The notes beneath the pieces were generated by a model. It searched no databases, was not told the DNA's origin, and saw only the letters and a program-made list of their open reading frames with translations. A DNA stretch of 17,623 nt from Bacteroidales bacterium UBA1195 (GTDB lineage: Bacteria > Bacteroidota > Bacteroidia > Bacteroidales > WCHB1-69). Of this stretch, positions 7,015 through 15,851 are shown one piece after another. The stretch covers positions 1 through 17,623 of the forward strand of contig DBYD01000055.1 of NCBI GenBank assembly GCA_002309855.1, given 5' to 3'. Each line of letters starts with the position of its first letter. The first letter of the stretch is position 1. The position numbers were made by a program, and so were the translations under genes.

Positions 7015-9843
7015 ATGAAAAAAAGAGCCACAATATGGATTATTCTGCTCCTGCTTTTCGGGACGGCGACGGCGCAAAAGAAATACGACCTGCAACACTT
7101 TCAAGGCATTGAATCAGCAGGACCGGTACCGGCCGACATACAGAACTCGCTGCGCGAACTGTACGCCATGGACAAGGAACGTGTGCGTGAGTACAACAAG
7201 GGGAAAATGACCAACCGCGACCGGGTGCTGTACGGTTCCTACCAAATCAACAAGATGATGGCCAGCGGCCGCGTGCTGTACGGCGACCCCATCACCCAAA
7301 TGGTGGAGAAAGTGGCCGACAAGCTGCTGGAGGATGAGCCTGCACTGCGCTCCCAACTGCGCTTTTACACTGTAAAGTCATCTTCCGTCAATGCATTCTG
7401 CACCGGACAGGGAATGATTTTCGTCAATGTGGGGCTGATTGCCCAGCTGCAGGACGAATCGCAGCTTGCCTACGTGCTGGCACACGAGATTGTGCACTAC
7501 GTCCGCAAGCACAACCTTGAAATTCTTACCCGAAACACCCGCAAGGATGCCAAAAAGGGCAACGGAGACGATGAAATTTGGGAAAGTGACAAAACCGTAA
7601 GGCTGCTGCTGAAATACCACAACCGATCCCACGCCATGGAGACGGAGGCCGACACCATCGGACTGACACGCTTTTACCTGAAGGCGGGTTATTCCTCCGA
7701 TTTGAACGGTATTTTCGATGTGCTGCAGTATTCCGCGCTGCCATTTGACGAAATCCCTTTCGATACCAACTATTTCAACACGGAACGCTACAAGGTGCCG
7801 CACAACTGCTTCCTTGACACAGTCAAGGCCATCTCCGCCCGGGACGACTACGACGACAGCAAGAGCAGCCATCCCAACATCCAGAAAAGGAGAACCTTGG
7901 TGCAGGAGCTGCTGAAGAACTTACCCGCCGGAGGCAGCCGCTATGTGGTAACCACCGAAGAGGAATTCGATCGGATCCGCACCCTCGCCCGCTTCGAGTG
8001 CATCCACATGGACCTGATTGACGCGGAATACGCCAACGCCTTCTACAGCACCTACCTGCTCCAGAAAGCCATGCCCGACAATCTTTTCCTTGAAAAGGCC
8101 CGCCTGCAGGCGTTGTACGGTTTGTCCAAATACAAGAGCTTCCAGTCGGTGAACAGTGTCATCCCCGCCTATTCCGATTACGAAGGGGAAATCCAGCAGA
8201 TTTACTATCTGTTCCAAAAAATCAGCGCGAAAGAGTTGACTGCCATCACGGTCAAGGAATTGTGGAAAGCCAACAAACGGTATCCGGACGATAAGGAACT
8301 GGCCTTCCTGCTGGAGGATGCCGGCAAGGATCTGTTCGCACAACACCATTGCACCCCCGACTTTTTCATCCATCCGGGCGACACACTCCCGTCGAAAGCT
8401 GCAGCCACCGACACGACCACAAAGCACAAGAACCTGAAATACGAACGCATAAAGAAGAAAAAGCAGATGGAGCAGACCACAAGCTACCTGAACTATGTCT
8501 TCTACGAACTGTTTGAAGCCTACCCGGACTTTGACGATTACCTGGAAAAAATGGAGAATCCGCCTATTGTAGAAATCGACCGGAACATTTTCAAAGGAAT
8601 ATATCTCTACAGTCCGACATACCGCATTTTCAGGCAGTCCGACATGGAACTGAAAATCCAGAAATCCGAGGCGCATGAGTCACAGCTGCCGCAACTTATG
8701 GAAGCAGTGGTTGAAAGAACCGGCCACACCTCGCATGATTTTTCGGACCAAGCCCTGCAGCAGACTGCCAACGCACAATCCTACAACGAGTTCGCACGCC
8801 TTAACGAATGGACTGTGGAATTTCTGAACACCAGGGGGGCTGTTCCCATGCGGCTCTACACCCAGCCACAGATGAACCTGCTGAACGAGCAGTACGATGC
8901 GGGACTGATGAACCTGGTATTTGTCGGCAACTCGGAGTTCAACAAACCGAACTATTTTCCGTTTCTGACAACCATTTGCCTGGCTTCCGTAATATTCACC
9001 CCGCCTACACTCTACAACCTGTTTGCCAACAAGGAGGAGACCTACATCCACTCATTCCTGATCGACACGCGTCAGGCGAAACTCAGGAACAGTTCCTCAA
9101 CCAGTGTCACAATGCGGGATAACGATGCGCTTATCAAAAGCGTGTTGTACCAACAGTTCAAGGAAGGATTGAGCGACTCGAAAGAAAAGAAAAGCACACC
9201 AGGATACCTTGGGAAACGTGTTTTGCTCCATGTAGGGCCAATTTTCTCAATCGACAACCAGGGAATTAACGATGATAACATTTCACTGCTCCCCTTCAAA
9301 CTGTCAATGGGAGCGGAATACATCCTTCCTGACAACCGGAGCGTGGCCATGGATTTTTATACGCGCAAGACCTATACGCCACACGAACACGACTCCGTTG
9401 TAGGTCCATATTACTACCGTCATAACTGGGAATTGCCGACCCGCATCCAACAGCTCAGGGTCTCCTACGGCATCTATTTCAAGGATGCTCCGGCTCCCCT
9501 TGGACCATATCTCCGGCTTGGGGTCACACTTACCCGTTTCGCTACTGACACAACGGGCATGCCCGGCCAAAGGAAAGTCAGCAACCTAAACCCTAACCAC
9601 TTATGCGTCGGAGTGCATGGGATTTTGGGAAGAAACTACATTTTCTATGACAGGCTGGTGCTGAAGATGGCCGTACACTACGGCATCACCCTCGCAAGCC
9701 CGGTTGAACCCTACCTGTTTGACGACTATGGATTTGAGAAACCCGATGATTATGACATCAAGAACTTCAACCACAAGCAGAACTCACGCGCCTGGGTGAG
9801 CAACCTGTTCGGATTGGAAGTGGGAATCGGAATTCTGCTATAG
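7015..9843 (+). CDS. Exported M48-family zinc metalloprotease with C-terminal beta-barrel-like region
   Basis: This 942-residue protein has a signal peptide ending in TATA-Q (residue 20). The M48 domain spans about 65-300. H157-E158-I-V-H161 supplies two zinc ligands and the catalytic glutamate, E209 in METEADTIG is the likely third ligand, and NAFCTGQGMIFVNVGLI (126-142) is the conserved strand before the active-site helix. Residues about 325-445 look helical and TPR-like. A basic linker (KYERIKKKKQ, 475-484) follows. Residues about 600-720 form a mixed region with VFVGNSEFNKPNYFPFL and SFLIDTRQAKLRN. From about 735 the sequence consists of amphipathic strands (VLLHVGPIF, KLSMGAEYIL, LRVSYGIYF, YLRLGVTLTRF, LVLKMAVHYGITL, LFGLEVGIGILL) typical of an outer-membrane barrel. 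Typical bacterial M48 enzymes (HtpX, BepA, LoiP) are 250-490 residues and lack this tail. It is last in the operon and followed by a strong terminator. Confidence 0.9.
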   Translation: MKKRATIWIILLLLFGTATAQKKYDLQHFQGIESAGPVPADIQNSLRELYAMDKERVREYNKGKMTNRDRVLYGSYQINKMMASGRVLYGDPITQMVEKVADKLLEDEPALRSQLRFYTVKSSSVNAFCTGQGMIFVNVGLIAQLQDESQLAYVLAHEIVHYVRKHNLEILTRNTRKDAKKGNGDDEIWESDKTVRLLLKYHNRSHAMETEADTIGLTRFYLKAGYSSDLNGIFDVLQYSALPFDEIPFDTNYFNTERYKVPHNCFLDTVKAISARDDYDDSKSSHPNIQKRRTLVQELLKNLPAGGSRYVVTTEEEFDRIRTLARFECIHMDLIDAEYANAFYSTYLLQKAMPDNLFLEKARLQALYGLSKYKSFQSVNSVIPAYSDYEGEIQQIYYLFQKISAKELTAITVKELWKANKRYPDDKELAFLLEDAGKDLFAQHHCTPDFFIHPGDTLPSKAAATDTTTKHKNLKYERIKKKKQMEQTTSYLNYVFYELFEAYPDFDDYLEKMENPPIVEIDRNIFKGIYLYSPTYRIFRQSDMELKIQKSEAHESQLPQLMEAVVERTGHTSHDFSDQALQQTANAQSYNEFARLNEWTVEFLNTRGAVPMRLYTQPQMNLLNEQYDAGLMNLVFVGNSEFNKPNYFPFLTTICLASVIFTPPTLYNLFANKEETYIHSFLIDTRQAKLRNSSSTSVTMRDNDALIKSVLYQQFKEGLSDSKEKKSTPGYLGKRVLLHVGPIFSIDNQGINDDNISLLPFKLSMGAEYILPDNRSVAMDFYTRKTYTPHEHDSVVGPYYYRHNWELPTRIQQLRVSYGIYFKDAPAPLGPYLRLGVTLTRFATDTTGMPGQRKVSNLNPNHLCVGVHGILGRNYIFYDRLVLKMAVHYGITLASPVEPYLFDDYGFEKPDDYDIKNFNHKQNSRAWVSNLFGLEVGIGILL

Positions 9844-9884
9844 AACAGTCCGAAGCAAATATAACCGTCCTGTCAAATCATCAA

Positions 9885-9910
9885 AAAATGCCGCCAATTG
9901 GCGGCATTTT
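9885..9910. terminator. Bidirectional terminator, perfect palindrome
   Basis: AAAATGCCGCC-AATT-GGCGGCATTTT is a perfect inverted repeat with A and T flanks on both sides. It sits between two convergent operons (ending at 9843 on plus and 9916 on minus) and can terminate both. Confidence 0.92.
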
Positions 9911-9915
9911 AATTT

Positions 9916-10539
9916 TCATTTCCTCCCGAAATCGGCGGGGATTTCACCCCACGCCTGGGTCTCCCATTTCAGCAGACGGTTGGGATAGTTATGGCTTTGA
10001 AGCCACCGTTCCGCTCGTTCGATCAGATCGAACAGAACCGCATTGCGCTCGGTGCGGAGCTGCTTGGTGGCGGCCTTCTTCTGCATGACCCACTTGATGG
10101 CAATCCTGCTGTCGGAATAGACCGGAAGGTCCAGCTGGCGCTGGGCGCAAAAGGCCAGCGCATGCACAATGGCCAGAAACTCCATGATGTTGTTGGTGCC
10201 GTCCGGGAACGGCCCCTTGCGGAAAAGCAACGCACCGGTTTCGGTGTCCACACCCTGATACTCCGCGTCACGGGTCTTGCCATTGCAGGCTCCGTCCACC
10301 GCAATGCTGGGGAGAACCGGACTCCCGTACAGCGCGGTCATGATCGGGGTCATGGCCTTGGGTGCCGGCTTCAGATACTCCTCAGGCCCCTCCGCATAGG
10401 CACGCCCCGCAGACTCCAAATCAGGGAAGGCCTTGTATTTCGCACCGGCGAAGGACTCAACCTGCCGGTGGCAGTCTTCCCAATTGTCATAGACCCCCGG
10501 CTCCCTGCCGTTCCATACAACATAGAATTTCTTCGGCAT
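9916..10539 (-). CDS. rnhA: Ribonuclease HI with N-terminal hybrid-binding domain
   Basis: This 207-residue protein joins an RNase H1 N-terminal hybrid-binding (viroplasmin-like) domain at about 4-47 (FYVVWNGREPGVYDNW, with a later F-x-G-A-K-Y-K-A-F) to a catalytic RNase H domain from about 76 to the end. The four acidic metal-binding residues appear as D82 (VDGACNG), E120 (NNIMEFLAIV), D143 (VYSDSRIAI) and D203 (GEIPADFGRK). It cleaves the RNA strand of RNA-DNA hybrids such as R-loops and replication primers. The ATG directly abuts the rpe stop codon with no gap, suggesting translational coupling. It is the last gene of the lysS operon and runs into the palindromic terminator. The domain layout is common in Bacteroidota. 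Confidence 0.93.
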   Translation of the reverse strand: MPKKFYVVWNGREPGVYDNWEDCHRQVESFAGAKYKAFPDLESAGRAYAEGPEEYLKPAPKAMTPIMTALYGSPVLPSIAVDGACNGKTRDAEYQGVDTETGALLFRKGPFPDGTNNIMEFLAIVHALAFCAQRQLDLPVYSDSRIAIKWVMQKKAATKQLRTERNAVLFDLIERAERWLQSHNYPNRLLKWETQAWGEIPADFGRK

Positions 10540-11190
10540 CTACTGCTTCATTTGACGGATGACATCCTCCGGATTTTCTGCCGAAAAGACCGCATTGCCG
10601 CATACAAGCACATCCGCGCCCGCCTCAAACAGGGCGGCGCAGTTGCCAAGCCCGACGCCGCCGTCCACCTCAACCAGCGTGGAAAGTCCCAGGCGGAGAA
10701 TCTCATTTTTCAGCTTTTCAACCTTCCGCAGCACGGAAGGGATGAACTTCTGCCCACCGAAACCGGGATTGACCGACATCAGCAGCACCAGATCCGCCTC
10801 CGGCAGAATCTCCTCAAGGACTGAAACCGGCGTATGCGGGTTCAGTGCCACACCAGTCATCACCTGATGCTGCCGTATATGCTGCAAGGTGCGGTGCAGG
10901 TGGGTGCAGGCCTCATAATGAACCGTCAGCACGGAGGCGCGCGCCTCCGTGCAAAAACGGTCTATGTAGTCGTCAGGGCGTTCGATCATCAGATGGATAT
11001 CCAACGGTTTGCGGGCATCCTCCGCCACCGCCCTGATTACAGGGAAACCCATTGAGAGGTTCGGCACAAAATGGCCGTCCATCACATCAATATGGATCCA
11101 GTCGGCCACGCTGCGGTTGACCAACCCCACCGCATCGGCCAGATGGCCGAAATCGGCGGCAAGCAGCGAGGGAGCAATCATTTTTGCCAT
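10540..11190 (-). CDS. rpe: Ribulose-phosphate 3-epimerase
   Basis: This 216-residue TIM-barrel enzyme of normal length interconverts ribulose 5-phosphate and xylulose 5-phosphate in the pentose phosphate pathway. Family signatures are APSLLAADFG (6-15), IHIDVMDGHFVPN with metal ligands H33 and D35, DIHLMIERP with H66, MSVNPGFGGQKF (138-149), and VEVDGG with D176. H33, D35, H66 and D176 are the expected metal and acid-base residues. The start three bases after the pgk stop gives MAKMIAPS; M4 is a possible alternative. The stop is immediately followed by the rnhA ATG. Confidence 0.97.
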   Translation of the reverse strand: MAKMIAPSLLAADFGHLADAVGLVNRSVADWIHIDVMDGHFVPNLSMGFPVIRAVAEDARKPLDIHLMIERPDDYIDRFCTEARASVLTVHYEACTHLHRTLQHIRQHQVMTGVALNPHTPVSVLEEILPEADLVLLMSVNPGFGGQKFIPSVLRKVEKLKNEILRLGLSTLVEVDGGVGLGNCAALFEAGADVLVCGNAVFSAENPEDVIRQMKQ

Positions 11191-11193
11191 GGC

Positions 11194-12384
11194 CTAATAT
11201 TTTTCGTCCACAATGCAGCGGATGCCGGGCAGTTCGCGGCCTTCGCAGAACTCCAGCATGGCTCCGCCAGCGGTGGAGATGTAGCTGAACTTCTCAGCCA
11301 GCTTGAACTTGTTGATGGCCGCCACGGAATCGCCGCCGCCGGCCAGCGTGAAGCTGCCGTTCTCGGTCGCACGCGCCACAGCGTCCGCCACCATGAAGGT
11401 GCCGTTGCTGAAATTGTCGAACTCGAACACACCCATCGGGCCGTTCCACAGCACGGTTGCGGAATCCAGGATGGCCTGGCGGTAGTTCAGGCAGGTTTTC
11501 GGACCAATGTCCATTCCTTCAAGCGTGTCGGGAATCTCATCCGTCGGGAAGATGCGCCGCATGGCGTCGTTGCCAAAGCGGTCGGAAGCGACCGTATCCT
11601 CGGAGACATACACCTTGACATTGTTTTTCTTCGCAGTCTCCAGCATCTCGCGTGCCACATCCAGCATCTCATCCTCCACAAGGGACTTGCCCACATGGCC
11701 GCCCATTGCCTTGTGGACGGTGTAGTTCATGCCGCCGCCAAGGATGATGTTGTCGACCTTGGTGAGCAGATAGTTGATGATGTTGATTTTGGTGGAGATT
11801 TTGGAACCGCCCAGAATGGCCGTGAAGGGGCGTTTGGGGTTGTTCATCACCTGGTTGAGATTGTCAACCTCCGCCTGCATCAGCAGGCCGAACATCTTGT
11901 CCTGCGGGAAAAAGCGGGCGATGACCGCCGTGGTGGCATGTTCGCGGTGGGCCGTGGCAAATGCGTCGTTCACATAAACATCGCCGTAGGAGGCCAGCTT
12001 GCGGGCAAATGCCTCGTCGCCGTCGGTCTCCTCCTTGTAGAAGCGGACATTCTCCAGCAGAAGTATCTGCCCGGGTTTCAGCTGAGACGCCTGCTCTTCC
12101 GCCTTGAGACAGTCTTCGGCAAACATGATTTCCACTCCCGTGACCTGTTTCAGATAGGGAAGCAGGTGCTTCAGCGAGCATTTTTCATCTTTCCCTTTGG
12201 GCCGGCCCAAATGGGACATGATGATGATGGAGCCTCCGTCTGCAAGGATTTTTTTCAATGTCGGCAGCGAAGCGTCGATACGGGTTGTGTCGGTGATTTC
12301 GGACTGTTCGTTCAGCGGAACGTTATAATCCACCCTGACCAGGGCTTTCTTGTTTTGGAAGGAATAGGTTTGGATTGTTTTCAT
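11194..12384 (-). CDS. pgk: Phosphoglycerate kinase
   Basis: This 396-residue enzyme of standard length transfers phosphate between 1,3-bisphosphoglycerate and ADP in glycolysis. Visible signatures are RVDYNVPL (17-24), MSHLGRPKG (56-64), ENVRFYKEE (111-119), the nucleotide-binding GGSKISTK (192-199), NGPMGVFE (314-321), the GGGDS hinge (349-353) and STAGGAMLE (370-378). It lies 32 bases after dnaB, with no obvious promoter box between them, and three bases before rpe. This makes it a central-carbon gene inside a translation and replication operon. Confidence 0.98.
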   Translation of the reverse strand: MKTIQTYSFQNKKALVRVDYNVPLNEQSEITDTTRIDASLPTLKKILADGGSIIIMSHLGRPKGKDEKCSLKHLLPYLKQVTGVEIMFAEDCLKAEEQASQLKPGQILLLENVRFYKEETDGDEAFARKLASYGDVYVNDAFATAHREHATTAVIARFFPQDKMFGLLMQAEVDNLNQVMNNPKRPFTAILGGSKISTKINIINYLLTKVDNIILGGGMNYTVHKAMGGHVGKSLVEDEMLDVAREMLETAKKNNVKVYVSEDTVASDRFGNDAMRRIFPTDEIPDTLEGMDIGPKTCLNYRQAILDSATVLWNGPMGVFEFDNFSNGTFMVADAVARATENGSFTLAGGGDSVAAINKFKLAEKFSYISTAGGAMLEFCEGRELPGIRCIVDEKY

Positions 12385-12416
12385 TTATGGTTAATTTTAA
12401 ATTTATTACTTCATTA

Positions 12417-13970
12417 TCAATAAGGAAAGTCCTCCTCGGGATCAACTGGCGCCTTGTTGATGCGGGATTCCAAACGGACAGTGCTGATTCCGCCTGAATT
12501 TTCCGAATCGTCAGGAAGAACGGGTGTGGGGAGCGGACCCTCCGGCACACTGAACTTTTCGGTGTTGACATCACAGAATTTGGCGTAATCGGCGATGAAG
12601 CGAAGCCGGATGCTTTTGGTCGCACCATTGCGGTGCTTGGCGACAATCAGCTCCGCCATGCCTGCGGAAGGGCTCCCATCGTCATCAAATGTATCTATCT
12701 TATAATATTCCGGACGATAGATGAACATCACGATGTCCGCGTCCTGCTCAATTGCTCCGGATTCACGGAGATCGGAAAGCTGCGGCCGTTTGGAGACACC
12801 GGCACCCGCCCGATTCTCCACCCCACGGTTCAACTGGGAAAGGGCGATGACAGGAATGTCCAATTCCTTGGACAACGCTTTGAGCGAACGGGAGATGGTA
12901 CTGATCTCCTGCTCGCGGTTCCCCTTCATGTCCGTACCGGCGGACATAAGCTGCAGGTAATCTATTATTACAGCCTGAATATCGTATTGCTGTTTGAAAC
13001 GGCGGCATTTTGCCCGCAACTCAAAAATGGAGAGGCCGGCCGTATCGTCAATGATCAGTTTGGCTTTCCCCAAATCAGTGGTGCTGTTGATCAGCGTTGC
13101 CCAGTCGCGATCGTTCAGGTCTCCGCTTTTCAACTGGTTCTGCTTGAATCCGGATTCTGCCGAGATAAGCCGCACCACCAGGTCTGAAGCGGACATCTCC
13201 AAGGAAAAAATGGCCAGCGGCTTCTGATAATCGACCGAAATGTTACGTGCCATGGAAAGCACAAAAGCGGTCTTACCCATACCCGGACGGGCTGCGATGA
13301 TGTTCAGCGTGCCCTTCTGCCAGCCGTTGGTCAGCCGGTCCAGCTCCAAAAAACCTGAGGGCAGCCCCCGGAGTTTCTCCCCGGAAATCTTCATCTGCTG
13401 CAAATCATCCAGCACAGCCTGGATCAGATCGGAAATCTGCTGGTGGCTCTGGTGGAAATTCTGTTCCGCAATGTCGAACAGCCGCTGCTCCGCATGATCC
13501 AGCATATCCAGCACATCCTGGGAGTTGTCATAGGCGTTGCGGATGGTTTCGGTGGAAATCTCAATCAGTTTGCGTTGGATGAACTTTTCCAACAGTATGC
13601 GGGCATGGTACTCAATGTTGGCGGATGAAACCACCCGGTTGGTCAGAGATGCGATATAATAGGCTCCGCCCACCTGATCCAGCGTGCCGTTCTGACGCAG
13701 CTGCTTGGTAACCGACAGCAGGTCAACCGGGTCATGCTTGGAGAAGACCTGGAAAATCGCCTTGAAAATCTTCTGGTGTGACTCCTTGTAGAACATCTCC
13801 TCACGCAGCTGGTCAATGACAATGACGGTTGCGTTGTTGTCCAGAATCATGGCGCCAAGCACAGCCTCTTCAAAATCAATAGCCTGAGGCATAATGCGCC
13901 CCTGCATGTCAACATCGGGCAACGTTGTGGACACCGGCTTGGCCTTACGTTCGTTCGTTAACTGCGCCAT
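12417..13970 (-). CDS. dnaB: Replicative DNA helicase DnaB
   Basis: This 517-residue hexameric helicase unwinds DNA at the fork. The N-terminal domain (about 28-130) begins MPQAIDFEEAVLGAMI, typical of DnaB, and a linker joins it to the RecA-like ATPase. That domain has Walker A ARPGMGKT (227-234), FSLEMS (255-260), Walker B VIIDYLQLM (334-342), IALSQLNRGVE (375-385), SDLRESGAIEQDADIV (399-414) and AKHRNGAT (444-451). No intein is present. The C-terminal tail is acidic and ends in PEEDFPY. The start lies three bases after the lysS stop, in the junction TAGGCCATGGC that recurs between pgk and rpe. Confidence 0.98.
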   Translation of the reverse strand: MAQLTNERKAKPVSTTLPDVDMQGRIMPQAIDFEEAVLGAMILDNNATVIVIDQLREEMFYKESHQKIFKAIFQVFSKHDPVDLLSVTKQLRQNGTLDQVGGAYYIASLTNRVVSSANIEYHARILLEKFIQRKLIEISTETIRNAYDNSQDVLDMLDHAEQRLFDIAEQNFHQSHQQISDLIQAVLDDLQQMKISGEKLRGLPSGFLELDRLTNGWQKGTLNIIAARPGMGKTAFVLSMARNISVDYQKPLAIFSLEMSASDLVVRLISAESGFKQNQLKSGDLNDRDWATLINSTTDLGKAKLIIDDTAGLSIFELRAKCRRFKQQYDIQAVIIDYLQLMSAGTDMKGNREQEISTISRSLKALSKELDIPVIALSQLNRGVENRAGAGVSKRPQLSDLRESGAIEQDADIVMFIYRPEYYKIDTFDDDGSPSAGMAELIVAKHRNGATKSIRLRFIADYAKFCDVNTEKFSVPEGPLPTPVLPDDSENSGGISTVRLESRINKAPVDPEEDFPY

Positions 13971-13973
13971 GGC

Positions 13974-15698
13974 CTACGAGACTGAAGAGATCCATTGCCG
14001 GAGCTGCTCCAAAGACAACGGCGGGACCGTCAGCTTCATCTTTTTCCGGCAACCGTTCAAATCATTGAACAATTTGTTTTCAGATGCCTGCGCCAGATCG
14101 GCGGGCGTATTGATTTTAAGCTTGCGCAATGCGGGTATCCACTCCTTGTCCACACCAAGGGCGATGAAATCCTCATCCTTGGCCACGGGAATCTGCTTTT
14201 CGGGCTTCATCTGCGGGAAAAAGAGCACATCCTGGATTGAGGGCTGGTCGGTCATCATCATCACAAGACGGTCGATGCCGATGCCCATGCCGGAGGTTGG
14301 CGGCATACCGAACTCCAGCGCACGCACGAAATCCATGTCGATGAACATCGCCTCGTCGTCGCCCTTCTCGCTCAGGCGCAACTGCTCCTGGAAGCGTGCC
14401 AGCTGGTCTATCGGATCGTTCAGCTCGGAATAGGCGTTGGCCAGCTCCTTGCCGTTGACGAACAGCTCGAACCTTTCCGTCAGTTCGGGATTGTCGCGGT
14501 GCCGCTTGCATAGCGGCGACATCTCGATGGGGTAGTCGGTCACGAAGGTGGGCTGGATGAGCAGCGGCTCGCACTTCTCACCGAAAATGGCGTCGATCAG
14601 CTTGCCCTTGCCCATGGTCTCGTCGGTCTCCACGCCAAGTTTTCCGCAGACATCACGGAGCTGCGCCTCGTCCATGCCGCCAAGGTCGTAACCGGTATGC
14701 TCCTTTATCAGTTCCAGCATCGGGGCGACACGGTATGGGGCGGCAAATTCAATCTCATTGCCCCAGACCGGTATTTTGGTCTTTCCGTGCAGCGTGGTGA
14801 CAATGCGCTCCAGCATTTTTTCCACAAAATGCATCATCCAATGGTAATCCTTGTAGGCCACATAGATTTCCATGCAGGTGAATTCCGGATTGTGGGTCCG
14901 GTCCATACCCTCATTGCGGAAATTGCGGGAGAACTCGTACACGCCGGCATATCCGCCCACAATCAGACGCTTCAGATAAAGCTCGTCCGCAATGCGGAGG
15001 TAGAGGTCCATGTCGAGGCTGTTGTGGTGCGTGATGAAGGGGCGTGCGGCGGCGCCTCCGGGAATCGGCTGCAGCACCGGTGTCTCCACCTCCAGATAGC
15101 CCTGCTCGTTGAAGAACTGGCGCATTGTGTTGATTATCTGCGCCCGCTGGACAAACGTCTCCCTGACCTGCGGGTTCACAATCAGGTCGACATAGCGCAT
15201 CCTGTAGCGCTGCTCAGGGTCGGTGAAGGCGTCATAGACCTTATCGTCCGTCTGCTTCACGATTGGCAGCGGCCGCAACGACTTGGAGAGCAGCGTGAAT
15301 TCACGCACGTGGAGGGTTATCTCCCCCATCTGGGTAACAAACACAAAGCCCTTCACCCCGATTATGTCGCCCAAGTCCAGTTTCTTGAACAGACTGTTAT
15401 ATAAACTCTTGTCCTCGCCCGGGCAAAGGTCGTCCCGACGGGCGTACACCTGGATGCGCCCCCAGGCGTCCTGCAGTTCGTAAAAGGCGGTCGCCCCCAT
15501 GATGCGCTGGCTCATGATACGTCCTGCCAGACACACATCCTGGAACCGCTCCGGATTCTCCTTGAAATTCTTCAGAATATCCGCGCTCCGCACATTCACG
15601 GGATATTCAGCCGCCGGATACGGCTGCACACCCATGCCTTCAAACGTTTTCAGTTTTTCTCTCCGGATTATCTCCTGCTCACTTAGTTCCAAACTCAT
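13974..15698 (-). CDS. lysS: Lysyl-tRNA synthetase, class II
   Basis: This 574-residue synthetase charges tRNA-Lys. The N-terminal OB-fold anticodon-binding domain spans about 55-140. The class II catalytic core follows, with motif 2 in FRNEGMDRTHNPEFTCMEIY (260-279) and motif 3 GMGIGIDRLVM (470-480). The core ends near FFPQMKPEK (493-501), where E. coli LysRS (505 residues) also ends. About 70 extra residues (from about 508) include IPALRKLKINTPADLAQ and MKLTVPPLSLEQLRQWI and look like a small helical domain, possibly helix-hairpin-helix. It is the first gene of a five-gene operon with a promoter-like box upstream. Confidence 0.98.
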   Translation of the reverse strand: MSLELSEQEIIRREKLKTFEGMGVQPYPAAEYPVNVRSADILKNFKENPERFQDVCLAGRIMSQRIMGATAFYELQDAWGRIQVYARRDDLCPGEDKSLYNSLFKKLDLGDIIGVKGFVFVTQMGEITLHVREFTLLSKSLRPLPIVKQTDDKVYDAFTDPEQRYRMRYVDLIVNPQVRETFVQRAQIINTMRQFFNEQGYLEVETPVLQPIPGGAAARPFITHHNSLDMDLYLRIADELYLKRLIVGGYAGVYEFSRNFRNEGMDRTHNPEFTCMEIYVAYKDYHWMMHFVEKMLERIVTTLHGKTKIPVWGNEIEFAAPYRVAPMLELIKEHTGYDLGGMDEAQLRDVCGKLGVETDETMGKGKLIDAIFGEKCEPLLIQPTFVTDYPIEMSPLCKRHRDNPELTERFELFVNGKELANAYSELNDPIDQLARFQEQLRLSEKGDDEAMFIDMDFVRALEFGMPPTSGMGIGIDRLVMMMTDQPSIQDVLFFPQMKPEKQIPVAKDEDFIALGVDKEWIPALRKLKINTPADLAQASENKLFNDLNGCRKKMKLTVPPLSLEQLRQWISSVS

Positions 15699-15743
15699 TC
15701 CTAACTGATTTATAATATATTTCGATTATTGTATTTTCAGATA

Positions 15744-15751
15744 CAAAGGTA
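15744..15751 (-). promoter_or_regulatory. -7 box of the lysS operon promoter
   Basis: On the minus strand this reads TACCTTTG, an exact TAnnTTTG match, 45 bases before the lysS ATG. A TTTG (15771-15768) lies 16 bases upstream, which is shorter than the usual 19-21. No gene is seen in 15699-15851. Confidence 0.6.
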
Positions 15752-15851
15752 ATCAAAAAATATGAAGCAAACTTCACCGCAGATGTATAGTGGGCGATTT
15801 TTTTCAAAATGGAGAAAATGAAATGGTTGTAAAAAAAAAGGCCGTTGTTGA

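Noticed and set aside
9991..10824. 277-codon plus-strand ORF opposite rnhA and rpe
   Set aside because: Both minus-strand genes have intact catalytic motifs; this is their shadow.
11071..12423. 450-codon plus-strand ORF opposite pgk
   Set aside because: It is an antisense shadow of pgk and the start of rpe in GC-rich coding DNA. The product is rich in His, Gly and Val without any domain.
14697..15404. 235-codon plus-strand ORF opposite lysS
   Set aside because: It is a shadow of the lysS catalytic core, with His-rich and Val-rich composition and no motif.
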